Positions 34,082 to 46,795 of a DNA stretch of 64,000 nt are shown here, piece by piece. The translations under genes and the position numbers were made by a program. Position 1 is the stretch's first letter. Every line of letters starts with the position of its first letter. The stretch comes from Anodontia alba. Its lineage: Eukaryota > Mollusca > Bivalvia > Lucinida > Lucinidae. The stretch is from NCBI GenBank assembly GCA_964016985.1, contig OZ024826.1, positions 64,052,910 through 64,116,909 on the forward strand, written 5' to 3'. A model generated the notes under the pieces. That model ran no database searches and was not told where the DNA came from. It saw only the letters and a list, made by a program, of their open reading frames with translations.

Positions 34082-35409
34082 ACCCCTCCCCCCCCTTTTT
34101 TTTCTTTTTGGGAAACAACTATTGGCTCCAAAAAGAAAAATGAGTATTAATATTTGCAATGTAAACTCAGGAATATAGTTGATAATATTTACAAAACAAA
34201 ATTGTCAAACAGAAGCCTAGACTATAAGTTGTCTATCTTAGAGGCTCAATTAAATAAGGAAATGTCTACTCGGTCAAGTTTCCTATTGATAACTGACATA
34301 TGTAGAGATTTTGGATAAAATTCTAGATATGTGAAGATTATCTAATTGTAATAGTCTAAGCTAATAGAATTATAAACTAATTAGAGTCTGTTTAATTGGA
34401 GCGATAGGACCATTCCCGATAAACAGATCATAGACTTGAAATAACCATAATGTTGTATAATTATTCCCCTTTGATCAAATTAAAAGCAGGGGAGATAATA
34501 ATTGAGTAGATGGAGTAAATGTAACTGAATCTCAGTTATCCATCAGAAGAAAAGTTATATACAAAATTTAATGGTTTAAACTATTGCTAGACTAAATGAA
34601 TTAATGTATATTTAGACAAGCAATAAGATAATAGAGGTTGCCTAAGACTGTTGGGAGGAAAAGGCAACCTAAATCATTGATAAATACTTTTGTCATTGGA
34701 CATATTAAGGCGTTTCATGTCCTGGACAAAATAATAAAGGAAGAGACTGTCAACATCATAACGTAGAGTTTGACAGACAAAAGAGAGAGAAGAATAAGGC
34801 TGATGACAGCTAACTGTAAGACAGTCATATTTTGGCTAAATCTTACTATACTGCTGAGATTAAGCAATAGGAAATAACTGGATAGAATCTTTCTATGCCA
34901 GAACAGATTGCCATGAAAATTATTCCTGAGTAAATAATCATGGAAAAAGAAGACGATTTTTAAAATCCACTTTGTAATAACGAATCAAATATTCAGAAAA
35001 AGAGAAGGACTCAGAAAGAATGCAATAAGGCGATATTCATTCTGAAGAAAAATTATACAATAGTACTGATTAATCATCTCTGTAACACTTAACTTATAAG
35101 TTCAGAGATAGAATTACTAATCTGTATGAATATTAAAGAATAGTGAGAAAGGTATATGAATACTAAATTAAAAATATACTATGGGGCAAATTCCTGCTAT
35201 GAATAAAAGGTTACGCGTAACTATTTATTAAGCAAGGAATAATTAAACATATAACTTGTTATAAAATTACTGCCCGGAATTTTATAGATAAATATTCAAT
35301 AAAATTTTTTAATTGAATATGAATAGTGTAAAAACCTATTTCTGAATACTTGTAATTGATAATTCCTGAAAAACCACATTACGAGCTCGTAAATGAATTC
35401 AGGAAGAAA

Positions 35410-35750
35410 TATATATATATATACTCGCATACATGCCATACCTCACTCTGTGAGACAAAATCTCACAGAATTTTGGCCCTTCAGGACCCCAGTTCCCATA
35501 AGATTTTCAAATCTCACAGAATTTTCATACCATTGAATAAGCTACTTTTTGAAGAACTAGAAATAAAACACACATTAGCATGGCTATCCCAAGCTTAATT
35601 CATTAGATTAATGGCTTTTAACTGCTTAATTCATTAGAATAATGGCTTTTAACTTACTTATGTAAGCTTGAAAGTGATTTTCATAAAAATCTCACAGAAT
35701 TTCATCGAATCTCCCCTAAAAATTTGCAAAATCTCACAGATTTCTGTCAA
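35410..35750 (+). repeat. patch with repeated AATCTCACAGAATTT
   Basis: AAATCTCACAGAATTT-like phrases occur at least four times (near 35458, 35509, 35690 and 35729), together with a duplicated ATTCATTAGAATAATGGCTT. The sequence differs in character from the surrounding element and is absent from copy 3, suggesting a separate insertion. Confidence 0.5.
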
Positions 35751-36316
35751 CAGCTAATGGCATGTATGTACTCTCTAGATCTATGCGTAAACCATAGGGA
35801 GTTATAATTATAGTATTGAAACCATGATCCCTAACACAAGGGTTAGACATGTATAAATTTGAAATAATATAGGTAATTATTAATTTAAAGTCATATAGGT
35901 TTAAGATATAATTCGTTCTATCTTTAACCAAATATGCAAGAACAGTGACTCATTTTTCTTTATTCGTAGGTAGAAAATGAGTTCTTTGTCATAAAAATCT
36001 GTATGGTTGAAATAAAGAAAATGAGATCTGAATGGATGTGTCTCCTTGAACTGAGTCTAGAGATAGTATCCATTCTAAAAACTAGAGCTTGTTTTTAGTT
36101 TAGTTTAACAAGCGCAGTTGAAAATACTTTCAAGTATTCATGTAGTCGTTACGCGTTGAATACTAAGAAAAAGTGATAAAATAGTTTAGGAAATAGTTTA
36201 TCTGTAACAAAAAGTGACGGTTCCATAATGTTAGTTAGATTTAGACCTAGAACGTAGCGGGAAGGTCAGTCTAAACTTAAAGTAAGTTGAGAATGATAAT
36301 TAATGAAGACAGATAT

Positions 36317-36628
36317 TTGAGAAGGTTTGTGTTGAGGTTTTACGGCCCAGTCAACCCAGTGGGGTCATGTCGAGCGCGGTCAGTTTACCTAACCACACGT
36401 TTACTGGGCAGGCTTAGTCCTCTAAGCGGTTAACCAGTATTGTGCACATTCTTCCGCCAGAAACTGACAACTGCCCTTCTTGAATCAGCGGAAGGAAGAG
36501 AATGACCGTAGAAAATATTTCATGATCAATCTCCACGAAAGAATGTTGCAGACCTCGGCGGGGGTTGAACCCGCGACCTCCTGGTCTCCAGTCGGACGGT
36601 GCATCCAACTGAGCCACCGAGGCCGGCC
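36317..36628 (-). mobile_element. tRNA-derived SINE with 12-bp target duplication
   Basis: Nearly consensus copy on the minus strand: head with A box TGGCTCAGTTGG and B box GGTTCAACCCC, body and tail. GAAGACAGATAT flanks both sides (36305-36316 and 36629-36640). It is inserted in long-TIR copy 1. Confidence 0.9.
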
Positions 36629-38383
36629 GAAGACAGATATATAAATATCGGTTATTATATATTATCTTCAAATATTATCAAATAATCTGAATGGTATAAA
36701 GCGTAAATGCTACACGAAGGTTTATTTACCGAATGTAAAATCGGAAAAATTCCAGTATGTTCGAAATCGTATCACAAAATAGTAAGATCTGACCGAATCG
36801 TAGGTGCGGCACTTACTAAGTTGTGAAGTTTATATAAACAAACTCTATATTATGAATTGAGACAGTGCATTTCATAATCATCGAAACGTCTTGAAATGAC
36901 TTATTGCGTAAGGTATAAATATCCAGTTTCGGAAAAGATATTTATCTATATATAGATCATTCTTAATGCGAACTGGAAATCAAGATATTAATCTTTCCAT
37001 TACTCGCAAACAGAACTTGAACTCTTATAGCGAGAAGAACTAGTGATCCCTTTAACGAATGTAACCATAAAAAGGGTAAAGAGATAATGAAATGTATCTT
37101 ATTTCTTTACCGAATCGTAATTAAGTATGTTTTCCCCATTGTCTGAACCTACAACGTACAGAGTAGAACAAAGGGATGATTAATTTGAATATAATAAAAT
37201 CTGCTATTATGAGGTAAACTATCGTTGATTATCCTCTAAGCATTTTTTAAAATATATAATCTAAGCTTTCGGAAAGTTTAGATGAAAGAAATAATTGATT
37301 TTGACAGTTTCTGAACAGTTACAAAGCCAATAAATAATCAAATAGAAAAATATTGTATATAATATGTAATTTAGGCAATAATAATCAGTCACATACTGAA
37401 TAATTTAAAGCCTTTACTGAATATCTATCCATTGTCTATACCAAAGGATGCAAGAAATTTTGATTGACATGGACTCTTGTTATAAAGGTAAAAGTAGAGG
37501 TATAGCGCTAGTCGAAGCAAAAACTATTCCTCAATAAAAGATAATGTAGACCTATAATATACATAGATTAGGTCTAGTTGTTTATAAGTTTTTAAAATTT
37601 CCAAATAATTTCCAATCGTAATCATAGAAAATTATTATTCCCAGATGAAGAATCTTCAGCGTAATAGATTCTATAATTGAGACAAATTTATCTGGTACAT
37701 TGCTATCATAGTCTTAGATGATCCAGAAGGAAAAATAAAAAGGGCACGGTAAAGAGCGTATCAAATTATATATGCCTAAATATAAGATTTTCTTTTTATT
37801 TATTATTTTATACAAGAGTTTAGATAGAGCACGACTGACCTAGACTCTTTATATAATAAATCAATTGATAGTATAATATGGAATCATAGCATAACAACTC
37901 AGCTATTTTCCATGTACAAAAACAAAAGGAAATATGTACCTCAACTAGAGTTTCTAATCGTTATAATCTAGAGAGGTAGCAGAAAATAAATAAACTCTTA
38001 ATTCAGTTATCTAATTCGTGTAGATTTCTGATACCTTATGAATGTAATATTAATAGAAAGTAGAGAGGATCGATTGCTACTTTCTTATCCAACTTATCCT
38101 AGATTATATGCTGATACATATTGGGAGCATGTAGAAAAACATGGAGGAAAGAAGAAAAAAGTTTAGATTCCATGTATATTTTTCTTCTTAGAAATAATGA
38201 TAATTTTATAGAATTCACCTTTGCTTTGGAGCCGAATAAGGTGAATATCTAAGAAGTTGATCTCTTTGTAGCAAATAAAGAGAGTGATAAGTTATTTTAA
38301 ATATAGATGGAAATATCTTCTACACTTAGTCAATGAATTGCAAATTAGATCGTAACCGATAATTCTTAATTCATTTACTAAGA

Positions 38384-38387
<4 letters not shown>

Positions 38388-38417
<30 letters not shown>
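38388..38417. repeat. (TA)n microsatellite
   Basis: About 30 bases of TA repeats inside long-TIR copy 1. Confidence 0.8.
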
Positions 38418-38420
<3 letters not shown>

Positions 38421-39531
38421 GAATTCTAAGTCTAATTCAGAAATGACTGGACAGAATTCAACGATATAAGTGGCTACTAGGTATTCGATCCCATCGCTGT
38501 CATTCTATAACCTATAACCCAAGACTAGACATGTCTATGGTGCTCAACGAGTAATAACAGATTGTTCGAGGACAGGTGACTACTACTCGGTCACTAGTAA
38601 TCCGACATATTGACCTGACACTAGTCTATGTAACTACTGCCCAGTGAAAATTCGTTAGAATCGGAAGTTAACCTCTTTCTAGCGAATGAAAGAGAGAAAA
38701 CATAAGTTAATTTAAAATATTAATAGAATTACACTCCTATAATAAGTCAATGAATTATTTAGAATTCTAGTCTGATTCGGGAAAGACTGTACAGAATTTT
38801 ATTATATAAGTGGTTACTATGTATTTCATTTTATAACCTATATCCATTGACTTAACTTGTGTATAAAGCTCTATAAACAATATTAGATTGTTCGGGAATT
38901 AGTGACTACTATTCTGACACTAGTTACCCGACATAATGACTGGACACTAGTATTCGTAACAGTTGCCCGGTGAAAGCTACTAATAATTTTCTGGGAGAGT
39001 TGCGAAAACGCATGTCAAGAAAAGCCAGTCAATAATTACATGAAATCGAAAATTTCAAATAATAACATAGATAGTGAAAGGATTGATAAGGAAACAAAAG
39101 AAACACAAGGATACAGAAATTTAACCGTGAGGAAAAGAAATAATCTGAATTTCTTTCACGTGTAAAAAATCCTTGTTGATTTTCTTTGTCCACAGAAAAG
39201 AAACTGACACGTGATCAATTGAGCGGGAGAAGTTACGTCACACAGGTAACTGCCTAAGGGACCTTCTGGTTTAAGACTTTAATTGACGACTGAAAGGTCA
39301 TTTTTCTGTGGAAGGTGTGAAAATAAAAGAGAATAGCACATTATCTATAGGTTAATGTATTGTGCAGTTAAAATTGTATGACCACACGTTACATAACACT
39401 TTGGCTGGAACAAGATTCATCAAGATGACGTGATGTTAACCATGTACTTTCTGTTGAACAAGTGTAAACTACAAAGGCGATAAAATCCAATTTAAAGTGG
39501 TCATATGATAAACAGAATTTTACACTCGTGA

Positions 39532-39594
39532 TCATTTCATATGAAATTTATGAAACTTGCCGAAGGCTCGTTTCATAAAATTTCATATGAAATG
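39532..39594. repeat. 63-bp palindrome
   Basis: TCATTTCATATGAAATTTAT pairs with ATAAAATTTCATATGAAATGA around a TTGCCGAAGGC centre. A fold-back element or hairpin of unknown type just right of long-TIR copy 1. Confidence 0.7.
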
Positions 39595-39844
39595 ACCACT
39601 CAAGTAAGATCCTCTATATGTATAGCATAACAAAACTCTTTATGAGATTGGAAACTCAGGCAAAGATTTATATGGCATATACAAAAATAAATAGCTCATA
39701 TGGGGCTTAATATCTAATAATCTTGCTTAGTTGTTCACATCGGCTGCACAAACATCTTTTTCATATGTTAAAAATATAAGCTATATACATTGTATGTTCT
39801 ACATATTTTTTTCTGTTTTACACAGTTTCAGTTAAGCATAAACA

Positions 39845-40045
39845 TTTAAATCTTAAATTGCCAATCACAACTGCACTTGAAAAATTAGATTTTTTTTATT
39901 ACCTGTATTTTTTAGATTGACATTCCATGTGAATTTTCCTTCAAGCAGAAAATTCACATGAAATGCCAAGCCTTATTTCCTCTGAAATAAAAAGAGATTT
40001 TAAATATTGTGTTCTACAAATTTACTTAGCTCTTTAATGGTTAAA
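39845..40045. mobile_element. decayed relative of the piggyBac-like MITEs
   Basis: TTAAATTGCCAATCACAACTG on the left, the inverted core TTCACATGAAATGCCAAGCC, and TAGCTCTTTAATGGTTAA on the right follow the layout of 8612-8744, but the termini are eroded. Confidence 0.4.
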
Positions 40046-40429
40046 ACAATGACGCAAAATGCTAAAAAAGGCCAGTAACAGAGGCCTAGGTCAGCCTGTG
40101 CATTCATACAGTCTAATCAGGGACTTCATTAACTGCTTACAGAAGCACTGGATACTGTAGACAGAAGGCCCTTATCAGACTACACACTGGCACAAGCTGA
40201 TTTGGGCATTTGCTGTTCACATGTACAAGGTCACTTTTCATGTTTTTGTGGAGACCTAAGAACTATAATAATATTTAGACGTGGATATTTCTCTTGTTTG
40301 GAGCTGTAACATCTCTATATAAGAGCCTGCACCATTAGCTAAAGTATTCTATGAGGTGGACTAAAATACACTCAAAGGATTTAAAAATTGGCAGTTTTTG
40401 AAATGCTGCACATTCAAAATTTCTGTTTG

Positions 40430-40632
40430 TGTGGAGGTTTTATGGCCCTGTCAACCCAATGGGGTCATGTTGAGCGTGGTCAATTTACATAACCACACTT
40501 TTACTGGGCAGGCTTAGTCCTCTAAGTGGTTAACCAGCATTGTGCACATTCTTTTTCTACAAACTGACAACTGCCCTTCTTGAATCAGTGGAAGGGAATG
40601 AATGACCATAGAAAATATTTCATGATCAATCA
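40430..40632 (-). mobile_element. SINE lacking its tRNA head
   Basis: Tail and body of the common SINE (TTTGTGTGGAGGTTTTATGG through ATTTCATGATCAATC) on the minus strand; the tRNA-like head expected at the right is missing and pearl-like sequence follows. Confidence 0.8.
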
Positions 40633-43004
40633 CTGCACATCTGCAAATGCCATGCAACTTCTAGTATTGCCACAGCAACTAGGACACAAATTTGACCATA
40701 TCATTAAAAGGTCAAAGGTCATCCTAGTATCATCATTTCAGCAAACTTAGTACTTTGAGTCCCTGATGCTGTATATCAAGATTCAGCCTTAGAGCTTTCT
40801 TAGTTCTGGAGAAGATTTTTAAGTGTTTTAACAGCCATCTTGTTGAATGGCGCAGAACCATTTGAACAAATTTTAAATATCCTTTTGACAGAAGGCCCTA
40901 TGTGAACTACGTGAAATCTAGTGAAAACTGCTTAAGCTGTTTCAGAGAAGATGACATATTGAAAGATTTCACAATTTTATGCATGTATATTGCCCAAGGG
41001 CAAAGTCAGATAGCCCCTAAAATTTTGACAATAGCTATACAGTTTTACTACTTTAATCATACGTTTTAAGTTTCAGCCATTAGTCTTTATTATCCGTTAA
41101 GAAAATAATTTTTCAACATTTTCCCCATACAAATGTATAGGAGCAGAAATTGCCATAAAAAGGTCAAAGGTCAACCTATGACCATCATTTGAAAAAGCAG
41201 ACCTTGAGTCCCCGTTGCTATATACCAAGATTCAACCTCAAAGCCTTCTTGGTTCTGGAGAAGATTTTTAAGTTTTTTCACCATATATGGGCATGGTGGC
41301 CATCTTGTTCAATAGTGCTGAACATTTTGAACAAATTGTCAATACCCTTTCAACAGAAAGCCCCATGTAAAATCTGGCGAAAATTACTCAAGCAGTTTCA
41401 GAGAAGAAGACATTTAAAAACAAAATTGCAGCTGGGGTGGCCATCTTGGATTTCCAATCGGCACAATCTTAGCTATTTTCAATCTAGAGGTCATCCTGTT
41501 GCTACAGTGTAAGTTTCAACTCAAATCTCCCAATGGCTCCGGAGGATAAGTCAAAAATTGGTTTTCAAGACGGCAGCTGTGGTGGCCATCTTAGATTGCT
41601 GATCAACAAATTTTATATACTTTTGATCTACAAGTCATTCTGTTGCTACAATGTAAGTTTCAACTCAAATCATCCAATGGTTCAAGAGCAGACATCAAAA
41701 ATCAATTTTCAAGAGTCTGTGGTGGCCATTTTCGATTTCCATTCAACACAATTTTAGCTACTTTTATATCTACTGGTCCGCCTGTTGCTTCCTCATAAGT
41801 TTCGACTTAATTCACAGACTGGTTTGCGAGGAGATGTTGAAAATAGATTTTACGATCAACACAATTTTAGCTATTTTTGATCTAGAGGTCATCCTGTTGC
41901 TGCAGTGTGTTTCCACGCAAACTGCCCAACGGTTTGGGAGAAGTCAAAAACTGGATTTTCAAGTTGAAAGTTATGGAAGCCACTTTTGATTTCCAATCGG
42001 CATGATTTTAGCCAGTTTTCATCTATACGTCAACCTGTTGCTATATCGTATGTTTCAACTTAATTCGCCTTGTGGTTTGCAAGATGTCCAAAACAGATTT
42101 TCAAGATGGCCGCTGTAGCTGCCATCTTGGATTTCTGATTGACCACCATTTTAACTCATTTAGATCCAGGTCAAGTTTTGACTAATCGACCCAAGGTTTG
42201 GGAAGAGATGTCGAAAATTGATTCTCATGAGGACAGTTGTGGCAGCCATCTTGGATTTTCAATCTGTTAAGTTTTAGCTATTTTGTGTCATGTAGGCGCC
42301 CTGATGCTCCTCATCAAGTTTCAACGTGATTGGATCACAGTCTGTAGAGGAGATGTCTAAAATGAAGATTTTAAAACATATTTTAACTAGCAATACTTAA
42401 CTTAGCGATAATGTAATGTGCTATTCTGTATTTCAAACCTTCCACAGAAAAAAAACGACAGTTCAGTTGTCTAAAAGAGTCTTAATCCAGAAGGTCCCTA
42501 AGGCAGTTACCTATGTGACATCACTCTTCCTGCACTTTTGATCAAAAGTCAGTTTCTTTGAAAGATAATTCAATATAACTGAGCTATGCGGGGAGGGAGG
42601 TGGCATTATCTGAACGTAATCAACCTGGGAAGAATGTGTTTAGAGTATGATACCATAATGATCATAAGTATAAACCAAAGAAAAGAAGAAGAAATTGGCT
42701 ACTTCTTTTCCTATAATATATTGATTTCTCTGTTTCTTCCAAAAGAGAACAAATTGAGGAGGAAGAGGAAGAGGAGTAAACAATACGCTATATCTTCTCT
42801 TCTTTGCTATCAATATACTTTCAGATAATTTCCTAAAACATTAGCACTCTTTAATTATTCAACTGATTTGAGAAGTTTGTTCGTAACTGACATTTCTGAT
42901 TCAATGATAATTAGGAATATCTAGGATTCTGAGACTCATCTGATAATGACTGCACAGAATTCCTTTGATATAATTGGCTACTCGGTGTTCAAACCTTGGC
43001 GCCT

Positions 43005-43205
43005 AGTGCCCGGTTGACCAGTGATTTATTGCCCGGTAGTACACTGCCTGGTTGACCGGTGACTGGTCGCCTGGTTGACTGAGGAGATAAGTTGCCCAGT
43101 GCCTGGTTGACCAGTGCCTCGTCATCTGGTGCCTGGTTGAGTGGTGCCTGGTGAAGCTGACTGTTGCCTGCTGAGGAATGACCGGTGACTGGTGCCTGGT
43201 GAACA
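43005..43205 (+). repeat. minisatellite of CCTGGTTGACC(A/G)GTG-like units
   Basis: Short units built from GCCTGGTTGA, CCGGTGACTGG and CCAGTGCC repeat irregularly. Similar GACTGGTGA units lie at the equivalent place in copy 3 (53500-53700). Confidence 0.7.
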
Positions 43206-43239
43206 TACTATGGATGCCTTTAAACCCCTAATGTTGCCA

Positions 43240-43620
43240 CCTAATGGGTCTTACCCTGGCAGTATAGCCCTGAGGGATGGTGATCCTATAAAGAAAAGAG
43301 TTGTCGTTAAACCCAACAAGGTTGACACTTTTCTTTTCCAAGTCAGCTTCTTCCCCATAGTAGATCTTCTCGCAGAGTATAGTCTTTGTTTGACTGCAAG
43401 ATCCAAATTTCTAGTCCAGTTATTACATATCATGTCGTTAGATAACCTGGAACAAAAAGAACGAAATACACATTTTGAATCCTGCACGACTTCCATACCG
43501 AACATGACGGTCGTAAAGATATATACGAAAGTCGAGAAAACATATTACGTAAGTCGACAATCAAAATTCACAAGAAATTTAAAATGGATTTAATGAAAAT
43601 AACAGCGTCTTCTGTGAAAG
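43240..43620. other. conserved subterminal segment of the long-TIR family
   Basis: Shared with 53755-54110: GGGTCTTACCCTGGCAGTAT, AGCCCTGAGGG, GTTGTCGTTAAACCC, and CCAGTTATTACA...ATAACCTGGAACA in the same order. A 133-codon plus-strand frame (43192-43593) crosses it in copy 2, but copy 3 has no equivalent open frame, so coding is not supported. It could be structural or a transposase-binding region. Confidence 0.6.
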
Positions 43621-44185
43621 GAATGATCAAGGAACATAAGAAAACAGGAAATAAGAAAATAGACTGGAGAAAAAAAGAAAATTAGATATTTTTCACCCGG
43701 TAAAAATCCTATTTTCCTTGTTCCACAGAAAAACTGACACATGATCAAAAGAGCAGGAAGAGTGATGTCACACAGGTAACTGCCTAAGGGACCTTCTGAA
43801 TTAAGACTCTTTTAGATGATTGAACTGTTGTTTTTTTCTGTTGAAGGTTTGCAATACAGAATAAAATAGCACATTATCTATAGGTTTATGTATTGTGCAG
43901 TTAAAATATGAACCCAACATTTTTTCCCAAATAAATGCATAGGGTCATACAAATGCATGGCAAAGCAAATTTAATCTTGCTGTAAAAAGGTCAAAAGTCA
44001 ACTTAGGACTATCATTTTAGCAATTTTGTTAGAACTCCCTTCCCCGATGATTTGTGCAAAGATTAGGCCCCAGGGACAGGATGTAAACAGTAGGAGGAGT
44101 TATCTGGAAACAAAAAGTTTAAACACAGATGGACGGATGCTGAGGGGCTTAACATAATACGTCCCGTTTTTCAAAGGGGTGTATA

Positions 44186-44963
44186 AACAAGAGTGTCAGC
44201 AGACAGCATAGCTCGCCTGGAATTGGGGAGATACTGGCGTGTCCGGGTGCTCTTTAGGACCAATCTGATCTGGGTCTGCACTGTTTGCTTAGGCTTATTT
44301 GTCCCAATACTTAGGATCATTACGGTAAGAGGAAATGTTATGGCATTTTAGCTCTTGACAGAATTTCTTGTGCTATGGTTAAGTCATTTCATTGGTTGTC
44401 TTGAGACATTATCATGGATCAAAAATAAAAACTTCTAAGTCTATGATCTTGACCTTTAGGTCATTGGCATATGTGGGGGTGATAATGAATAAAACTTTGG
44501 ACCTGTATCTATTATCATTCCAAATATGAATCAAATCTATCATATAGTTTGGAAAATATGAGCTCTTAAAAAAACGTTAATATAAAATTTTTAAGTCAGG
44601 GATCTTGACCTTGAGGTCATACGCATGGGCAGGGTATTACTGAATAAAACTTTGGAACTGTATCTATCATCATACCAAATATGAACAAAATCCATCATAT
44701 AGTTTGGAAAATATGAGCTCTTAAAAAACTTTAACAATAAAAATTTCTAAGCCCATGACCTTGACCTGACCTTGAGGTGATAGGCTGGGGTTGAATAAAA
44801 CTTTGGAACTATATCTATCATTATAACAAATATGAACTAAATTTATCAAATGGTCTGGAAAATATAAGCTCTTAAAAAAACCTTTAACGTAAAAGTGGAC
44901 GCCGACACAAACGGCGGGGTAGTGCAACAGCTCTTCCTGGACTTTGTCCAGACGAGCTAAAAA
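44186..44963 (+). mobile_element. pearl-like element, three core units
   Basis: Starts AACAAGAG directly after the previous element's hairpin. Subterminal AGCTCGCCTGG (44210-44220) pairs with CCAGACGAGCT (44948-44958) in the 3' hairpin, then AAAAA. Three units of about 145-150 bp contain GACCTTGACC, CCAAATATGAA and GGAAAATATGAGCTC. Confidence 0.75.
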
Positions 44964-45174
44964 GGGACCTTATGGTGTTCCCGTTTGTCAAATGCCCATG
45001 ACCAGTCCCCTATTTGGCATACAGAAATCTGTTTTTTGCCTGATGCTTCCTCAAGGTCTCTACTACATGTCTGTGAACAACAAAGGCTCTAGTGAGACTG
45101 CACTTATGCACAGTCTGAGCCTTTGCTGGGCGCCTATGTGAATATGTACCCTTTTCTCATGTGCTGGCTCAAAT

Positions 45175-45380
45175 ACAGTACTTACCTTAAGTATTTAGAC
45201 AGACAGGCCTGAAGAAACAATGCAGACTCAGATCAGACCTGAAGGTAGAATCTCATCAGGGTCTAAACTGCTAGCCACTCATCCAGCAGTTTTTAGACAT
45301 ATCTGCATGTATTAAAATGGACATTCAAATTTTAGGACAAGTATGGTAAGGAGTTATGGTGTCCGAATATTACGGACCAA
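45175..45380. mobile_element. MITE of the CAAACAGTGTAGACC family
   Basis: TACCTTAAGTATTTAGACAG at the left; AACAATGCAGACTCAGATCAG; ATTCAAATTTTAGGACAAGT; right end GGTGTCCGAATATTACGG. Same layout as 8153-8345. Confidence 0.65.
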
Positions 45381-46020
45381 TATGTCAAACCAAACCACAA
45401 GAAGGTAGCATATTAGTAAAGCATTATGGTATGGAACACTTCAAAATGACAATGAAACAGCATCTGCAGTCTAATCAAGCCTTCACTGCTTTCACAATAT
45501 CTAACATTTGTATACCTGGTAAATTTTTCTACTTTCTTCACAAAGGAGACAGCTTTGTGACTTCCAAAAGTGGAGCAAATTCTTTCCTTTTAGAGTAGAT
45601 CCCTTTTGAGAAGGGAGCTAAAGCAATTCTGACAGAGTTATCTTCCCTGATAGTGCATCCTTTCCCTTTGAACTTGTAAACTACAGTTTTCAGATTAAAG
45701 GAAAATTCAAATGTTCTGTCTCCTTATTCCTTCTGTTGATGGGGTCTGGGATGGATGTGGGTGAGACCCATTTAGCTAATCTGTTGCTGAAGTGTTCCTC
45801 AGTAACTTCAATCAGATACTAAAATGACTTGTTTAGAGGCTAGGTGGGGATAAGTCATCTATTGTTGACCATTATCATTCTCTGGGCTAATTCAGTAGAA
45901 TGAGAAATTGGTGATATTTTTTACTTTCCTCAGTAAACAGGAATAAAGGAGATAGTCTGACAGATCGATTAACAAACAGACATAGACCTTTTGACCCCAC
46001 TCAAAGGTCACATGGGGCAG
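45381..46020. other. no recognised feature
   Basis: An 80-codon plus-strand frame (45356-45598) is present without recognisable motifs; no other structure seen. Confidence 0.4.
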
Positions 46021-46743
46021 AGTGAACAAGAGTTGTCAATAGACAACATAGCTCCCCTATGGGGGCCTAAGTAGGAGAAGGGTAAGTTATAGATAATGCA
46101 GAGTTAAACTTCAACCATAAAGTCTAAATATTGACCTTAATGTTCTAAAAATGAAGTTTTTAAAAGTAAAACATACATGTATTTTAACTAGCATTACTTA
46201 ACCTATAGATAATGTGCTATTCTATTCTGTATTTTACATCTTCCACAGAAAAAACGACAGTTCAGTCGTCTAAAGGAGTCTTAATCCAGAAGGTCCCTTA
46301 GGCAGTTACCTGTGTGACGTAACTCTTCCCGCTCAGTTGATCACGTGTCAGTTTCTTTGATGTATAAAAACAATAGAAACAATTAAAAAGAGCTGTGCGG
46401 GAGGGAGGGGGGACTTTTTTATCTATAGGTTAAATATTGCTAGTTAAAATATGTTTTACTTTTAAAAACTTCATTTTAACTGCACAATACATTACCCTAT
46501 AGATAATGTGCAAGAATTTAAAGATTAGGAGGGAGGAGCGCTCCTATTCTAACACAAATAACATATAGAGTCCCTATACTTCTAGATTAAGACTCAGGAA
46601 ACTCTAAGGAATCAGATACATTCTATTTCTATACGTAATAGTAAAAATGATCTAGATTCACTAATAACATGTCTTTAAGGTGTTAATATCTTATATGTTA
46701 ATAGTAGACTCTAGAGGTTGCTAGTTCTCAAGCCTCAGAGTCC

Positions 46744-46795
46744 CCACCCCACCCCCCCCACCCCCCCCCCCCCGCCCCACCCCCCCAACCCCTTT
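46744..46795. repeat. C-rich tract
   Basis: Mostly C with a few A and G, in the position homologous to the poly-C at 34060-34081 in copy 1. Confidence 0.75.

Larger units (their letters stand above)
33453..39374. mobile_element. long-TIR element, copy 1 (about 5.9 kb)
   Basis: The first ~170 bp from AACTACCAATACTTAACC (33481) and the last ~180 bp before 39369 are inverted copies at roughly 95% identity. Shared landmarks are CTTCCACAGAAAAA, CCAGAAGGTCCCTTAGGCAG and CCTGTGTGACGTAACTTCTC. The interior is very AT-rich with no open frame resembling a transposase, integrase or polymerase. It contains a C tract, a SINE (36317-36628), a foreign-looking patch (35410-35750) and a diverged tandem duplication (about 38270-38650 and 38680-38975). 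A possible 5-bp AAAAT duplication flanks it, but the A/T-rich context makes this weak. Family unrecognised. Confidence 0.75.
42364..43907. mobile_element. long-TIR element, copy 2 (1.54 kb, internally deleted)
   Basis: Left end AACTAGCAATACTTAAC (42385) and right end inverse (to 43902), with TIRs of about 170 bp sharing CCAGAAGGTCCCT, GGCAGTTACCT and TGACATCACTCTTCCTGC. The interior right half (about 43240-43620) is homologous to 53755-54110 of copy 3. It lacks most of the ~5.6-5.9-kb interior, so it looks like a deletion derivative mobilised by, or decayed from, full-length copies. Inserted in a pearl-like array. Confidence 0.75.
40640..44184 (+). mobile_element. pearl-like array, interrupted by long-TIR copy 2
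   Basis: Units marked by GGTCATCCTGTTGCTACAGT, GCCATCTTGGATTTCCAAT and TCTGGAGAAGATTTTTAAG run from about 40700 to 42360. After the insertion 42364-43907 they resume (CCATTTTTTCCCAAATAAATG-like, AAAAAGGTCAAAAGTCAACT) and end in a hairpin (44157-44184, ATACGTCCCGTTTTTC). The 5' end is not clear. A relative of this array starts again at 63890. Confidence 0.65.

Noticed and set aside
43192..43593. 133-codon plus-strand frame in long-TIR copy 2
   Set aside because: The homologous segment in copy 3 (53755-54110) lacks an equivalent open frame, and the start lies in a minisatellite. Conservation appears to be at DNA level.
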